Shown in pieces: positions 8,122 through 14,217 of a stretch of 16,887 nt of DNA. The DNA is from an uncultured Collinsella sp. (GTDB lineage Bacteria > Actinomycetota > Coriobacteriia > Coriobacteriales > Coriobacteriaceae), in assembly GCA_900549535.1 (NCBI GenBank), contig UROR01000034.1:1-16887 (forward strand), written 5' to 3'. The notes below the pieces were generated by a model, which had not been told where the DNA came from, did not search any database, and saw only the letters and a program-made list of their open reading frames with translations. Both the position numbers and the translations under genes were made by a program. Position 1 is the stretch's first letter. Each line of letters begins with the position of its first letter.

Positions 8122-8151
8122 GTACATTGTATCTCGTAAGGAGATAAAACC

Positions 8152-8496
<345 letters not shown>

Positions 8497-8913
8497 CAGC
8501 GTAGAGCTTAAGCTTGGTCATCTGGGCACGGCCGAGGGTGGTCTTGGGCAGCATGCCGCGAACGGCGCGCTCGATGACCTTCTCCGGGTGCTTCTCCATA
8601 GCCTGGCGGAAGCTCTCAGCCTTGAGGCCGCCGTTGTAGCCGCTGTGGCGATAATAGGTCTTCGTGTCGGCCTTGTTACCGGTAAGCTGGACCTTATCGG
8701 CGTTGATGACGACAACGAAGTCGCCGCAGTCGCTGTTGGGCGTGAACTGGGGCTTGTTCTTACCGCGCAGGATCATTGCGATCTGGGTGGCAAGACGGCC
8801 CAGGACAGCACCATCGGCGTCGACGAGAACCCAGTTGCGCTGGACCTCGCCCTGCTTGGCGTAGTGAGTCGATTTCGAAATCACTTAGACTCCTCCATGT
8901 ACAGTACGTGTTG

Positions 8914-8939
8914 TTACAGAGATTCACGGGGCTCTGCAA
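8914..8939 (-). promoter_or_regulatory. Hairpin in the rplM 5' leader
   Basis: In the transcript UUGCAGAG (8939-8932) can pair with CUCUGUAA (8921-8914): 8 bp with one G-U pair and a 10-nt loop. It lies in the ~60-nt leader between the promoter and the GTG start. Leaders of rplM operons in other bacteria carry autoregulatory elements; that this is one is only a guess. Confidence 0.35.
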
Positions 8940-8950
8940 GTAACCCGTCC

Positions 8951-8978
8951 ATATTACCCCGCTCGCCGCCCGAGTCAA
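8951..8978 (-). promoter_or_regulatory. Sigma-A type promoter of rplM-rpsI
   Basis: On the minus strand TTGACT (8978-8973) and TAATAT (8956-8951) are 16 bp apart, 5 of 6 and 4 of 6 matches to consensus. Transcription would start near 8944, giving a leader of about 60 nt before the rplM GTG. This is the clearest housekeeping promoter in the window. Confidence 0.72.
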
Positions 8979-9041
8979 CAGGTATTTTGGCTCCGACCAG
9001 AGTTTCTGCACATGTCGTCCATGGGTCATGACGTCGCGGCG

Positions 9042-9920
9042 CTAGCGCTCGACAAATGCCTCGATATCGCTCAGTAGGCGCTTTGCCTCCTGGCGACCCT
9101 GAATATACAGGTCGAGCAGCTTTGCCGGATCGTGTTCAACATGGCCGCCCTCGACCGGCTTTTGCGGAGCGATGACCAGCGCGCGGCCCTCGCGCTCATA
9201 CTTCCACAGGTGCATGCGCTGGATGTTATAGCGGTCGTGGCGCGTCTCGATAGCCTCGAGCAGGTAGGGGTAGTCGGCATAGCGAGCACGTGCGGCGGGC
9301 ATAAACTCGTAGGGCTTTTTCTCGTACGAGCGGTCCTGCGTGACAATGACAACCGCGCGATTGAAGCCCGCTTCCTCCAGCACATGCTCGATAGGAACCG
9401 AATCGGCTACGCCGCCGTCGACGTATTTGTGCCCATCGATCTCGACCGGCGGCGTCACCAGCGGCAGCGACGTCGATGCGCGCACGGCGTCGAGGTCAAG
9501 TACGGCGCTTTTGACCGGCAGGCACGCGGCAGTTCCAAAGAGCATGTCCGTCGCGACGGCGTACATCTCGATGGGGCTCGCGTCGAACGTCTCGTTGTCA
9601 AAGGGGTCCAGGCGGTCCTGGACATCGTTGAAAATAAAGTCGTAACCCACAATAGAGCCCGTGGACGCAAACGATGCGGCGCCCATGAAGCGGCTGTCGT
9701 TGCAGAAAGCCAGGTTGATGCGGTTGGCACGGCCGATCTGGTGCGACTTGTAGTTCACGCCGTTGAGGGCACCTGCCGATACACCGTAGACAGCCGGAAT
9801 CTCGACGCCAGCCTCCATGAGGACGTCGAGCACGCCGGCGGTAAACTGCCCGCGGAAGCTGCCGCCCTCCAAAACGAGCGCGACCTTGCCGGCGTTCTTT
9901 GCCTTATCTTCTGCAGTCAT
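9042..9920 (-). CDS. Patatin-like phospholipase family protein (292 aa)
   Basis: Predicted Ser-Asp dyad lipid acyl hydrolase. The patatin elements occur in order: an oxyanion loop GGSFRG (19-24), the nucleophile elbow GVSAG (46-50) with Ser48, and DGG (168-170) with Asp168. It has no signal peptide or membrane segment, so it is probably cytoplasmic or peripherally membrane-bound. Size and motif spacing fit the YjjU/RssA-like bacterial branch. ATG 9920 has GGAGGT with ~5-nt spacing. It is upstream of rplM on the same strand, but the rplM promoter lies between, and I see no strong terminator after its stop. Its own promoter would lie in the repeat-rich DNA to the right. The substrate is unknown. 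Confidence 0.9.
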   Translation of the reverse strand: MTAEDKAKNAGKVALVLEGGSFRGQFTAGVLDVLMEAGVEIPAVYGVSAGALNGVNYKSHQIGRANRINLAFCNDSRFMGAASFASTGSIVGYDFIFNDVQDRLDPFDNETFDASPIEMYAVATDMLFGTAACLPVKSAVLDLDAVRASTSLPLVTPPVEIDGHKYVDGGVADSVPIEHVLEEAGFNRAVVIVTQDRSYEKKPYEFMPAARARYADYPYLLEAIETRHDRYNIQRMHLWKYEREGRALVIAPQKPVEGGHVEHDPAKLLDLYIQGRQEAKRLLSDIEAFVER

Positions 9921-10005
9921 ATTGACCTCCTGCCGTTGCGTTTTGGCCTTCTTCTACCCAGTTTTGGAATGGAGGGTGCATAGGTTTTGGAGTTGAGGAG
10001 ATGGA

Positions 10006-10268
10006 GCGGAAAGCGCGTCCCAGTTTGAGGCGGAATTCCGGGATGCGCTTTCCGCTTGGACCGCCGTTGGGAAAGCGCGTCCCGTTCTGAGCGCGGATTC
10101 CGGGATGAGCTTTCCGCCAACAGCCCATCCGGAAAATGCATCCCATTCCGAATGAGGATTCCGGGATGCGGTTTCCACTTGATGTGCCATCCGGAAACCA
10201 CGTCCCAGTCTGAGTGCGGACTCCGGGACGCACTTTCCGCCTGGGCCGCCATTGGGAAAGCGCGTCCC
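10006..10268. repeat. Tandem array of a 62-bp palindromic repeat, four units plus a partial fifth
   Basis: Left arms of the type GGAAAGCGCGTCCC begin at 10008, 10070, 10131, 10193 and 10255, a period of 61-62 bp. Each of the first four is followed about 18 bp later by an inverted arm of the type GGGATGCGCTTTCC, around a centre resembling GCGGATTCC. Unit 1 has 16-bp arms with a single G-U difference; unit 4 has three mismatches, so pairing is not strictly kept. The fifth copy stops after its left arm. The period, the divergent units and the absence of distinct spacers argue against a CRISPR array. I do not recognise the family. Confidence 0.9.
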
Positions 10269-10284
10269 ACCCTGCGTTGCCGTA

Positions 10285-10331
10285 GCGTTTTCTTTACGCC
10301 CGCGCCCTGCACAGAGTTCGATTCTCCGCGG
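10285..10331 (+). repeat. 47-bp direct repeat, copy A, carrying a tmRNA T-arm-like end
   Basis: Identical to copy B (10495-10541) at 46 of 47 positions, 210 bp apart. It starts GCGTTTTCTTTACGCCCGCG and ends AGAGTTCGATTCTCCGCGG. The last ~18 bases match the T-arm and 3' acceptor strand of tmRNA, but on the opposite strand to the tmRNA gene. Copy A directly follows the 62-bp tandem array. Confidence 0.85.
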
Positions 10332-10474
10332 GTTTGGGGTTCCGTTGATGCGGCGCATGGCAGGCTGAGATTCGATAACATCGCATCCGTTTTGAGTCGG
10401 AAGTTTGCGCGGAGAATCCGCGTATTTGCTTCGCAAATCCGCACCGGCTTCGGCCGCCTGCCGGCGTCCTCGCC

Positions 10475-10514
10475 CGCGGGCTAAAAACGCTTACGCGTTT
10501 TCTTTACGCCCGCG
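10475..10514. repeat. Compound hairpin overlapping repeat copy B
   Basis: CGCGGGC (10475-10481) pairs with GCCCGCG (10508-10514), and inside it AAAACGC (10484-10490) pairs with GCGTTTT (10495-10501) around a 4-nt loop. The right arms belong to the 47-bp repeat. Copy A lacks the left arms, so only copy B can form this structure. Confidence 0.6.
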
Positions 10515-10541
10515 CCCTGCATAGAGTTCGATTCTCCGCGG
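10495..10541 (+). repeat. 47-bp direct repeat, copy B, inverted relative to the tmRNA 3' end
   Basis: Second copy of the 47-bp repeat. Its end, AGAGTTCGATTCTCCGCG, is the inverted copy of the tmRNA 3' region at about 10606-10623 (17 of 18 bases). The two arms flank the tmRNA terminator. Readthrough transcripts could pair with the T-arm. It could also be a relic of an integration event at ssrA. Confidence 0.85.
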
Positions 10542-10551
10542 TACGAACAAG

Positions 10552-10587
10552 AAAAAAAATAGCAGGTAGATATGGGTATCTACCTGC
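10552..10587 (-). terminator. Rho-independent terminator of tmRNA
   Basis: On the minus strand GCAGGTAGATA (10587-10577) pairs perfectly with TATCTACCTGC (10572-10562) around a 4-nt loop, followed by TA and eight T (10559-10552). It begins 10 nt after the tmRNA CCA end. Confidence 0.95.
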
Positions 10588-10597
10588 CTGTTACTTA

Positions 10598-10961
10598 TGG
10601 TGGAGGCGCGGAGAATCGAACTCCGGTCCACGAAAGCCCCCTGATTGGCATCTCCAAGCTCAGTCGCTGGTTTTGTCTCGGACGCTTTGCGCGCAGCGAC
10701 ACGCTCGCGGTGTCCTAACCGGTTCGGTCTTAGCCTGCGCCATACCGATTACGTTCGCAGGAGCATTCCCCTAAAATGACGTCGCGCCGGTGTCGGGGAA
10801 ATCACCGGGTTGACGCGCCGCTATAAACTAAGCAGCGAGAGCCATAGGCTCAAAAGAAGAGTTGTTGTCAATTCAATTTGACGGTACCCCTGTTTAACGA
10901 GGCGAGGAGACCTCGGCTTGCTTCCTCTCTCAGAGCTATCGTGTCGAAACCAGTCGCCCCC
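10598..10961 (-). ncRNA. ssrA: tmRNA (ssrA), about 364 nt
   Basis: tmRNA rescues stalled ribosomes by trans-translation and tags the nascent chain for proteolysis. The 5' end GGGGGCGACTGGTTTCGACA (10961 downward) and the 3' end GGAGTTCGATTCTCCGCG followed by CCTCCACCA (10600 side) are the conserved tRNA-like halves. GGGGGCG pairs with CGCCTCC to form the acceptor stem with one wobble, and CCA is encoded. The open reading frame, resuming at GAC (10869), encodes DNNSSFEPMALAA and ends TAG (10828). The ALAA tail is the usual protease recognition signal. It is a one-piece tmRNA of ordinary length, followed by a strong terminator. The exact resume codon is inferred; the next codon upstream but one is an in-frame TGA. 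Confidence 0.96.
10828..10869 (-). CDS. tmRNA tag peptide reading frame
   Basis: Thirteen codons plus TAG inside tmRNA encode DNNSSFEPMALAA. The C-terminal ALAA matches the degron of characterised tags. No start codon or ribosome binding site is expected, because the ribosome resumes here in trans-translation. Confidence 0.85.
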   Translation of the reverse strand, partial: DNNSSFEPMALAA

Positions 10962-10986
10962 GAATGTCGGGAAAGTCTGGATGGCA

Positions 10987-11004
10987 TTGGGCACGAGTAC
11001 CCAA
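10987..11004. repeat. Inverted repeat in the tmRNA leader
   Basis: TTGGGCAC and GTACCCAA are inverted around a 2-nt centre, 26 nt upstream of the mature tmRNA 5' end. It could form a small hairpin in the precursor or be an operator. Its role is not determined. Confidence 0.4.
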
Positions 11005-11030
11005 CACCCGTCGACTTTTCAAGGAACATA

Positions 11031-11066
11031 CGGGGCGAGCCCCGCTTGTGGAGTGTTATCTTACCA
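11031..11066 (-). promoter_or_regulatory. Candidate extended -10 promoter and leader palindrome of tmRNA
   Basis: On the minus strand TGGTAAGAT (11066-11058) has the TGn extension of an extended -10 element. Just downstream is a palindrome, CGGGGC and GCCCCG with a 2-nt centre (11031-11044). A transcript from here would have a leader of about 90 nt before mature tmRNA, removed by processing. TTGAAA near 11020 is an alternative -35, but no good -10 matches it. Confidence 0.4.
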
Positions 11067-11198
11067 CGTTCTGAAAGCGGACAGCTGTTCTATGCACGAG
11101 CTGTGAAGACCCCAATGTGCGCTGCACTTCGCACTTTTGCCACCAATCGCGTCACGTATATTTTCGCCAAGCACAATCGACCCGTCGAAAGGACCGTT

Positions 11199-11633
11199 AT
11201 GGATACCAAGCAGCAACTCGTCAATGCCCTCGCAGGCCTGGGCTCAACCATTACCGAAGCTATGGATGTCATCGAGGGCTTTGTCCCCTGCGGGCATCCC
11301 GCCCTCACAGTATCGAACGCACTCGTCGCGCTGGACGCCGACGATGATGTTGCTCTCGCCCAGCAGCTCGAGACCGTCGAGAGCTTTATCGACCACGTGA
11401 GTGAGAACCGCGGCGTGTCCGCCTACCACGGCATCGAGGTCGAGCTCGCGGGTCCCAAAGCCGACTTGCTCGCAGCAATCCGCGAGGTAGGCGCCCTCAT
11501 GCAGACCGCAGGCGTCAAGAACACCCAGGTCAACGAGTGGGTCTACCGCAGTCTGGCAGCACTCGACAGCTCCAACGAAAAGGCAGCCGAGCAGCTCACC
11601 GAAGTCCCCGCCATCAAAGCTGCACTTGCCTAA
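11199..11633 (+). CDS. Uncharacterised 144-aa helical protein
   Basis: I do not recognise a family. The protein is acidic, predicted almost entirely helical, and has no signal peptide or membrane segment. Most polar positions are charged, and one CGH (31-33) is its only cysteine. The start is ATG 11199 with AAAGGA 5 nt upstream. The same frame stays open further upstream to 10878, but that part is antisense to tmRNA and lacks any start signal, so it is excluded. TATATT at 11157-11162 is a possible -10 about 37 nt before the start. The gene is divergent from tmRNA and convergent with the P-type ATPase gene. The hairpin after its stop has its T run on the other strand. Codon use is typical of the window, so it looks like a resident gene. 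Confidence 0.75.
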   Translation: MDTKQQLVNALAGLGSTITEAMDVIEGFVPCGHPALTVSNALVALDADDDVALAQQLETVESFIDHVSENRGVSAYHGIEVELAGPKADLLAAIREVGALMQTAGVKNTQVNEWVYRSLAALDSSNEKAAEQLTEVPAIKAALA

Positions 11634-11678
11634 AAAGGCCTGCACCCTGGCGGTTGCGGTACCGCCCGAATGCAGGCC
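11632..11678 (-). terminator. Rho-independent terminator of the DUF6110/P-type ATPase unit
   Basis: GGCCTGCA (11637-11644) pairs with TGCAGGCC (11671-11678), with an inner stem GGCGGT/ACCGCC. On the minus strand it is followed by TTTTT (11636-11632). It lies 20 nt after the ATPase stop. On the plus strand it has no U tract, though it may still slow the convergent transcript. Confidence 0.85.
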
Positions 11679-11697
11679 ATAAGCTCAATCGAAAACC

Positions 11698-13773
11698 CTA
11701 ACGAAGATACGCTTTCGCGTTGCTCAGGCTGTAGGCAATCGTCGAACCGTTGTGCAGCAGCGACGACGTCTGCGGGGTAATCGTTCCGGTAATGCCCAGT
11801 GCCAGGAGCGCTGAGTTGGTGAGCATCACCTTAGAGTAGGAACTCGTCAGACGGTCGATGAGGCCCTGACTCATGCGGCGCAGGCGCACGATCGCGGCAA
11901 GATCCGTATCGGTCAGGATGATATCGGCGACCTCCTTGGCGATGTCGCTTCCGCCGCCCATGGCCAGGCCCACGTCGGCCAAACCGAGCGCCGGCGAATC
12001 GTTGACGCCGTCGCCCACCATGGCAACATGGCGCCCCTCGCTCTTAATGCGCTCCACATAGGCATACTTGTCCTCGGGCAGCAGTTCGGCCTTAAACTCG
12101 TCGACACCCGCCTCGCGCGCAATGCGCTCAGCCGTGCGCTCCGAATCGCCCGTGAGCATGACGACATGCTTGACGCCCAGCGCATGCAGGTCGGCGATTG
12201 CCTCACGGACCCCGGGTTTGAGCGGGTCCTCGATACCGAGCACGCCCACGACCGTGCCGTCGACCGCCAGGTACAGCGGCGACAGGCCCTGCATCTGGGA
12301 CTCAATGCGCTCCTTAATGTCGGAATCGAGCCGCGCGCTCTCGTCCTCAAACACAAAGTGTGCCGAGCCGATAATCGCGCGACGCCCTTCAATGGACGAA
12401 GCGATGCCGTGCGCCACGATGTACTCGACGGCGGCATGGCGTTCGCGGTGCTCGAGCCCGCGCTCGCGGGCGGCGTTGACCACGGCACGCGCGACAGGAT
12501 GCGGGAAATGCTCCTCCAAACAGGCGGCAAAGCGCAGGACCTCGTCCTCGCTCCAGCCATCGGTCGTCAGCACGCAAGCCAGGCGCGGCTGCGCCTCGGT
12601 CAGCGTGCCGGTCTTATCAAACACAATGGTGTCGGCCTTGGCAAACGACTCAAAGTACTTGGCGCCCTTGACCATGACGCCCATCTTGGCAGCATCGCTC
12701 ATAGCGGTCATGACGGCAACGGAACCCGTGAGCTTGAGTGCGCACGAGTAGTCGACCATCAGCGCCGCCGAGGTCTTGATGAGGCTGCGCGTAGTGAGCG
12801 CGACCAGGCCCGCAAGCAGGAAGTTCCACGGGACGATCTTGTTGGCGAGGTCCTCCATATGCGACTGGCCCTCGGACTTGAGCGAGTCGGCCGTCTGCAC
12901 GAGCGAGACGATCGAGCGCAGTTTGGTTTGCGCCGTATTGGCGCGCACGCGCACCAAAATGCTGCCGTCCTCCACGACGGTTCCGGCGAACACGTCGTCG
13001 CCCACGCTGCGCTCGACGGCCAGCGGCTCGCCGGTCAGGGTCGCCTGGTTGACCATAGCGCTCCCCTGCTCGACAACACCGTCGATGCAAATGGACATGC
13101 CAGTGCGCACGGCGACCAGATCGCCGGGCTCAAGCTCGGTCGCGGCAACGCTTACCTCGGTGTCGCCGACCACTTTTTGTGCCTTATCGGGCACATCGAG
13201 CAGCGAGTTGATGAGCTCGTTTTCGCTCATGGCGCGGGTATAGTCCTCGAGCAGCTCGCCCACGTTGAGCAGGAACATTGTCTGGCCCGCGGTATCGACA
13301 TCACGCTTGACGAACGAAATGCCGATGGCCGAAGCGTCGAGCACAGGAACGGTCAGGCGCGGCTGCGCCAGCTCATGAAGGGCAGCGCGCAAAAATGCCA
13401 TGTAACCGGCCACGACAAACACCGCACGCAGAGGCGTCGGCAAGAACCAGCGGCGCGCGTAATGGGCACCGATAAGTGTGGCAAGATCCATGACGAGCTT
13501 GTGCTTGCGTGGCTCAAGCTGCATCACGTAACCCGTCTTTGCGTCGGCAATGGCCTGGGCATCGAGTGCGCCCAAGGCGTCGAGCACGCTCGCGCGGTGC
13601 GACTCGTCGTACTCCAGTGCCATCTGGCCAATGCGGCCATACACGCGCACCTTGTGCACGCCATCGATGTCGCCGCCAAGCTTAAGAAGTGCATCGAGAT
13701 CGCTCTCTGGCACAGGACCCGCCAATTGAAGACGGGTCCTGCCGGGGATCTCGCTAATAATCGAGAATCTCAT
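11698..13773 (-). CDS. P1B-like heavy-metal P-type ATPase (691 aa)
   Basis: Predicted membrane metal efflux pump. The actuator TGE is at 247-249, the phosphorylation motif DKTGT at 386-390, the metal-ATPase HP dipeptide at 425-426, TGD at 541-543, and GDGVND at 587-592. The N-terminus (MRFSIISEIPGRTRLQL) resembles the HMA_2-type domain, without a GMxCxxC site. Hydrophobic segments lie at about 115-150, 315-350 and 640-670. The ion-binding helix reads YSCALKL (342-348) instead of the CPC or CPX of copper and zinc/cadmium pumps, so the metal cannot be assigned. It begins 18 nt after the DUF6110-like gene with a weak ribosome binding site, suggesting coupling, and is followed by its own terminator. 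The ATPase class is certain; the P1B subgroup and the metal are not. Confidence 0.93.
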   Translation of the reverse strand: MRFSIISEIPGRTRLQLAGPVPESDLDALLKLGGDIDGVHKVRVYGRIGQMALEYDESHRASVLDALGALDAQAIADAKTGYVMQLEPRKHKLVMDLATLIGAHYARRWFLPTPLRAVFVVAGYMAFLRAALHELAQPRLTVPVLDASAIGISFVKRDVDTAGQTMFLLNVGELLEDYTRAMSENELINSLLDVPDKAQKVVGDTEVSVAATELEPGDLVAVRTGMSICIDGVVEQGSAMVNQATLTGEPLAVERSVGDDVFAGTVVEDGSILVRVRANTAQTKLRSIVSLVQTADSLKSEGQSHMEDLANKIVPWNFLLAGLVALTTRSLIKTSAALMVDYSCALKLTGSVAVMTAMSDAAKMGVMVKGAKYFESFAKADTIVFDKTGTLTEAQPRLACVLTTDGWSEDEVLRFAACLEEHFPHPVARAVVNAARERGLEHRERHAAVEYIVAHGIASSIEGRRAIIGSAHFVFEDESARLDSDIKERIESQMQGLSPLYLAVDGTVVGVLGIEDPLKPGVREAIADLHALGVKHVVMLTGDSERTAERIAREAGVDEFKAELLPEDKYAYVERIKSEGRHVAMVGDGVNDSPALGLADVGLAMGGGSDIAKEVADIILTDTDLAAIVRLRRMSQGLIDRLTSSYSKVMLTNSALLALGITGTITPQTSSLLHNGSTIAYSLSNAKAYLR

Positions 13774-13791
13774 AGTTTGTGCCTGAGAGCG

Positions 13792-14037
13792 TTACTCGGC
13801 TGCCTCGTCAGCAGCGGCCTCGCTCTGGGTGATGTAGGCAGCCTCGGCAACCATGTCGTCGACATTGGCCTTGGCCTGCTCGACCATGTCCTGGTAGCAG
13901 TTCTTGACGCGCATACCGCACGCAATGCCCTGCACGCAGGCATTCTTTACCGGAGCGCTGGTGAGCAGCTTGATGCCGGCCGTACCAAGCAGAAAACCGC
14001 CACCGACAAGCAGGGTGTTAAAAGTCGACTTCTTCAT
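13792..14037 (-). CDS. Small DUF6110-like membrane protein (81 aa)
   Basis: The N-terminus MKKSTFNTLLVGGGFLLGTAG gives one hydrophobic segment (about 7-27). A cysteine-containing stretch follows (C34, C40, C47), then an acidic, alanine-rich helical tail. From memory this matches the DUF6110 pattern (FLLGTAGIKLLTS), a family found beside metal P-type ATPases in anaerobes. It may be a partner or metal chaperone of the pump encoded 18 nt downstream; this is inference. The start is ATG 14037 with AAGGGAG upstream. A longer reading from 14094 would begin inside the leader hairpins and add 19 residues without a ribosome binding site. The gene is first after the promoter at 14118-14146. Confidence 0.8.
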   Translation of the reverse strand: MKKSTFNTLLVGGGFLLGTAGIKLLTSAPVKNACVQGIACGMRVKNCYQDMVEQAKANVDDMVAEAAYITQSEAAADEAAE

Positions 14038-14053
14038 GTTGCTTCTCCCTTTT

Positions 14054-14085
14054 GCCGCACAAGCGCGGCATGGTGCCTTAGCACC
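14054..14085 (-). promoter_or_regulatory. Two small hairpins in the DUF6110 leader
   Basis: GGTGC/GCACC (14072-14076 with 14081-14085) and GCCGC/GCGGC (14054-14058 with 14065-14069) lie in tandem just upstream of the Shine-Dalgarno sequence. They may affect translation or RNA stability. No known riboswitch consensus is recognised. Confidence 0.35.
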
Positions 14086-14117
14086 CGAGTTCATTAGTTT
14101 GCTCGAGCACGCTTTTG

Positions 14118-14146
14118 AAAATAGTTTAGTATAACTATTTGGTCAA
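14118..14146 (-). promoter_or_regulatory. Promoter with embedded DtxR-like operator
   Basis: On the minus strand TTGACC (14146-14141) and TATTTT (14123-14118) are exactly 17 bp apart. The spacer and -10 are covered by a perfect inverted repeat, AAATAGTT-N6-AACTATTT (14119-14140). The core (TTAG...TAACTA) matches the DtxR/IdeR 19-bp consensus at 11 positions by my alignment. A metal-dependent repressor bound here would block the promoter of the metal-ATPase unit. The promoter and repeat are visible; the regulator is inferred. Confidence 0.68.
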
Positions 14147-14187
14147 CAATGGCTAACTTTTTGGAAACTATGGGGATGGACTCAATA

Positions 14188-14212
14188 TGACAAAGGGACA
14201 GTCCCTTTGTCA
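14188..14212. repeat. Perfect 12-bp inverted repeat, REP-like
   Basis: TGACAAAGGGAC (14188-14199) is followed after one base by its exact inverse GTCCCTTTGTCA (14201-14212). It starts 6 nt after the ABC transporter stop (minus strand) and has no T run on either side, so it is at best a weak terminator. The GGGACAGTCCC core is a kind of palindrome I recall as dispersed in many genomes, some beside REP-associated transposases. That link is from memory only. Confidence 0.8.
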
Positions 14213-14217
14213 CATTC

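Larger units (their letters stand above)
9921..10551. other. Repeat-rich non-coding region between the patatin gene and tmRNA
   Basis: About 630 bp with no supported gene. It holds the 62-bp tandem repeat (10006-10268), two copies of a 47-bp direct repeat (10285-10331 and 10495-10541), and a GC-rich middle (10400-10480) with short hairpins such as ATTTGC/GCAAAT around 10420-10435. Several overlapping reading frames on both strands are open only because the repeat unit lacks stops. None has a family signature or consistent codon use. Confidence 0.75.

Noticed and set aside
6751..8139. 462-codon plus-strand frame opposite glmM
   Set aside because: Antisense shadow; the minus strand carries all GlmM motifs, and the frame runs into the rpsI terminator.
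10006..10268. CRISPR-like array
   Set aside because: The repeats have a 62-bp period with no unique spacers; both halves of each unit belong to the same palindrome, and no cas gene is nearby.
9917..10484. Overlapping reading frames of 109-175 codons across the tandem repeat
   Set aside because: They are open on both strands in several frames because the repeat has no stops; the peptides just echo the 62-bp unit and have no ribosome binding sites or family match.
10285..10541. tRNA genes suggested by GTTCGATTC loops
   Set aside because: Only a T-arm-like hairpin and part of an acceptor strand are present; no anticodon arm, D arm or 5' acceptor strand can be found.
10878..11198. N-terminal extension of the 144-aa protein
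   Set aside because: It is antisense to tmRNA and its leader; the strong ribosome binding site is at ATG 11199.
12028..14097. 689-codon plus-strand frame opposite the P-type ATPase
   Set aside because: Antisense shadow of a high-GC gene; no motifs, no ribosome binding site, and it runs through the ATPase, the DUF6110-like gene and their leader.
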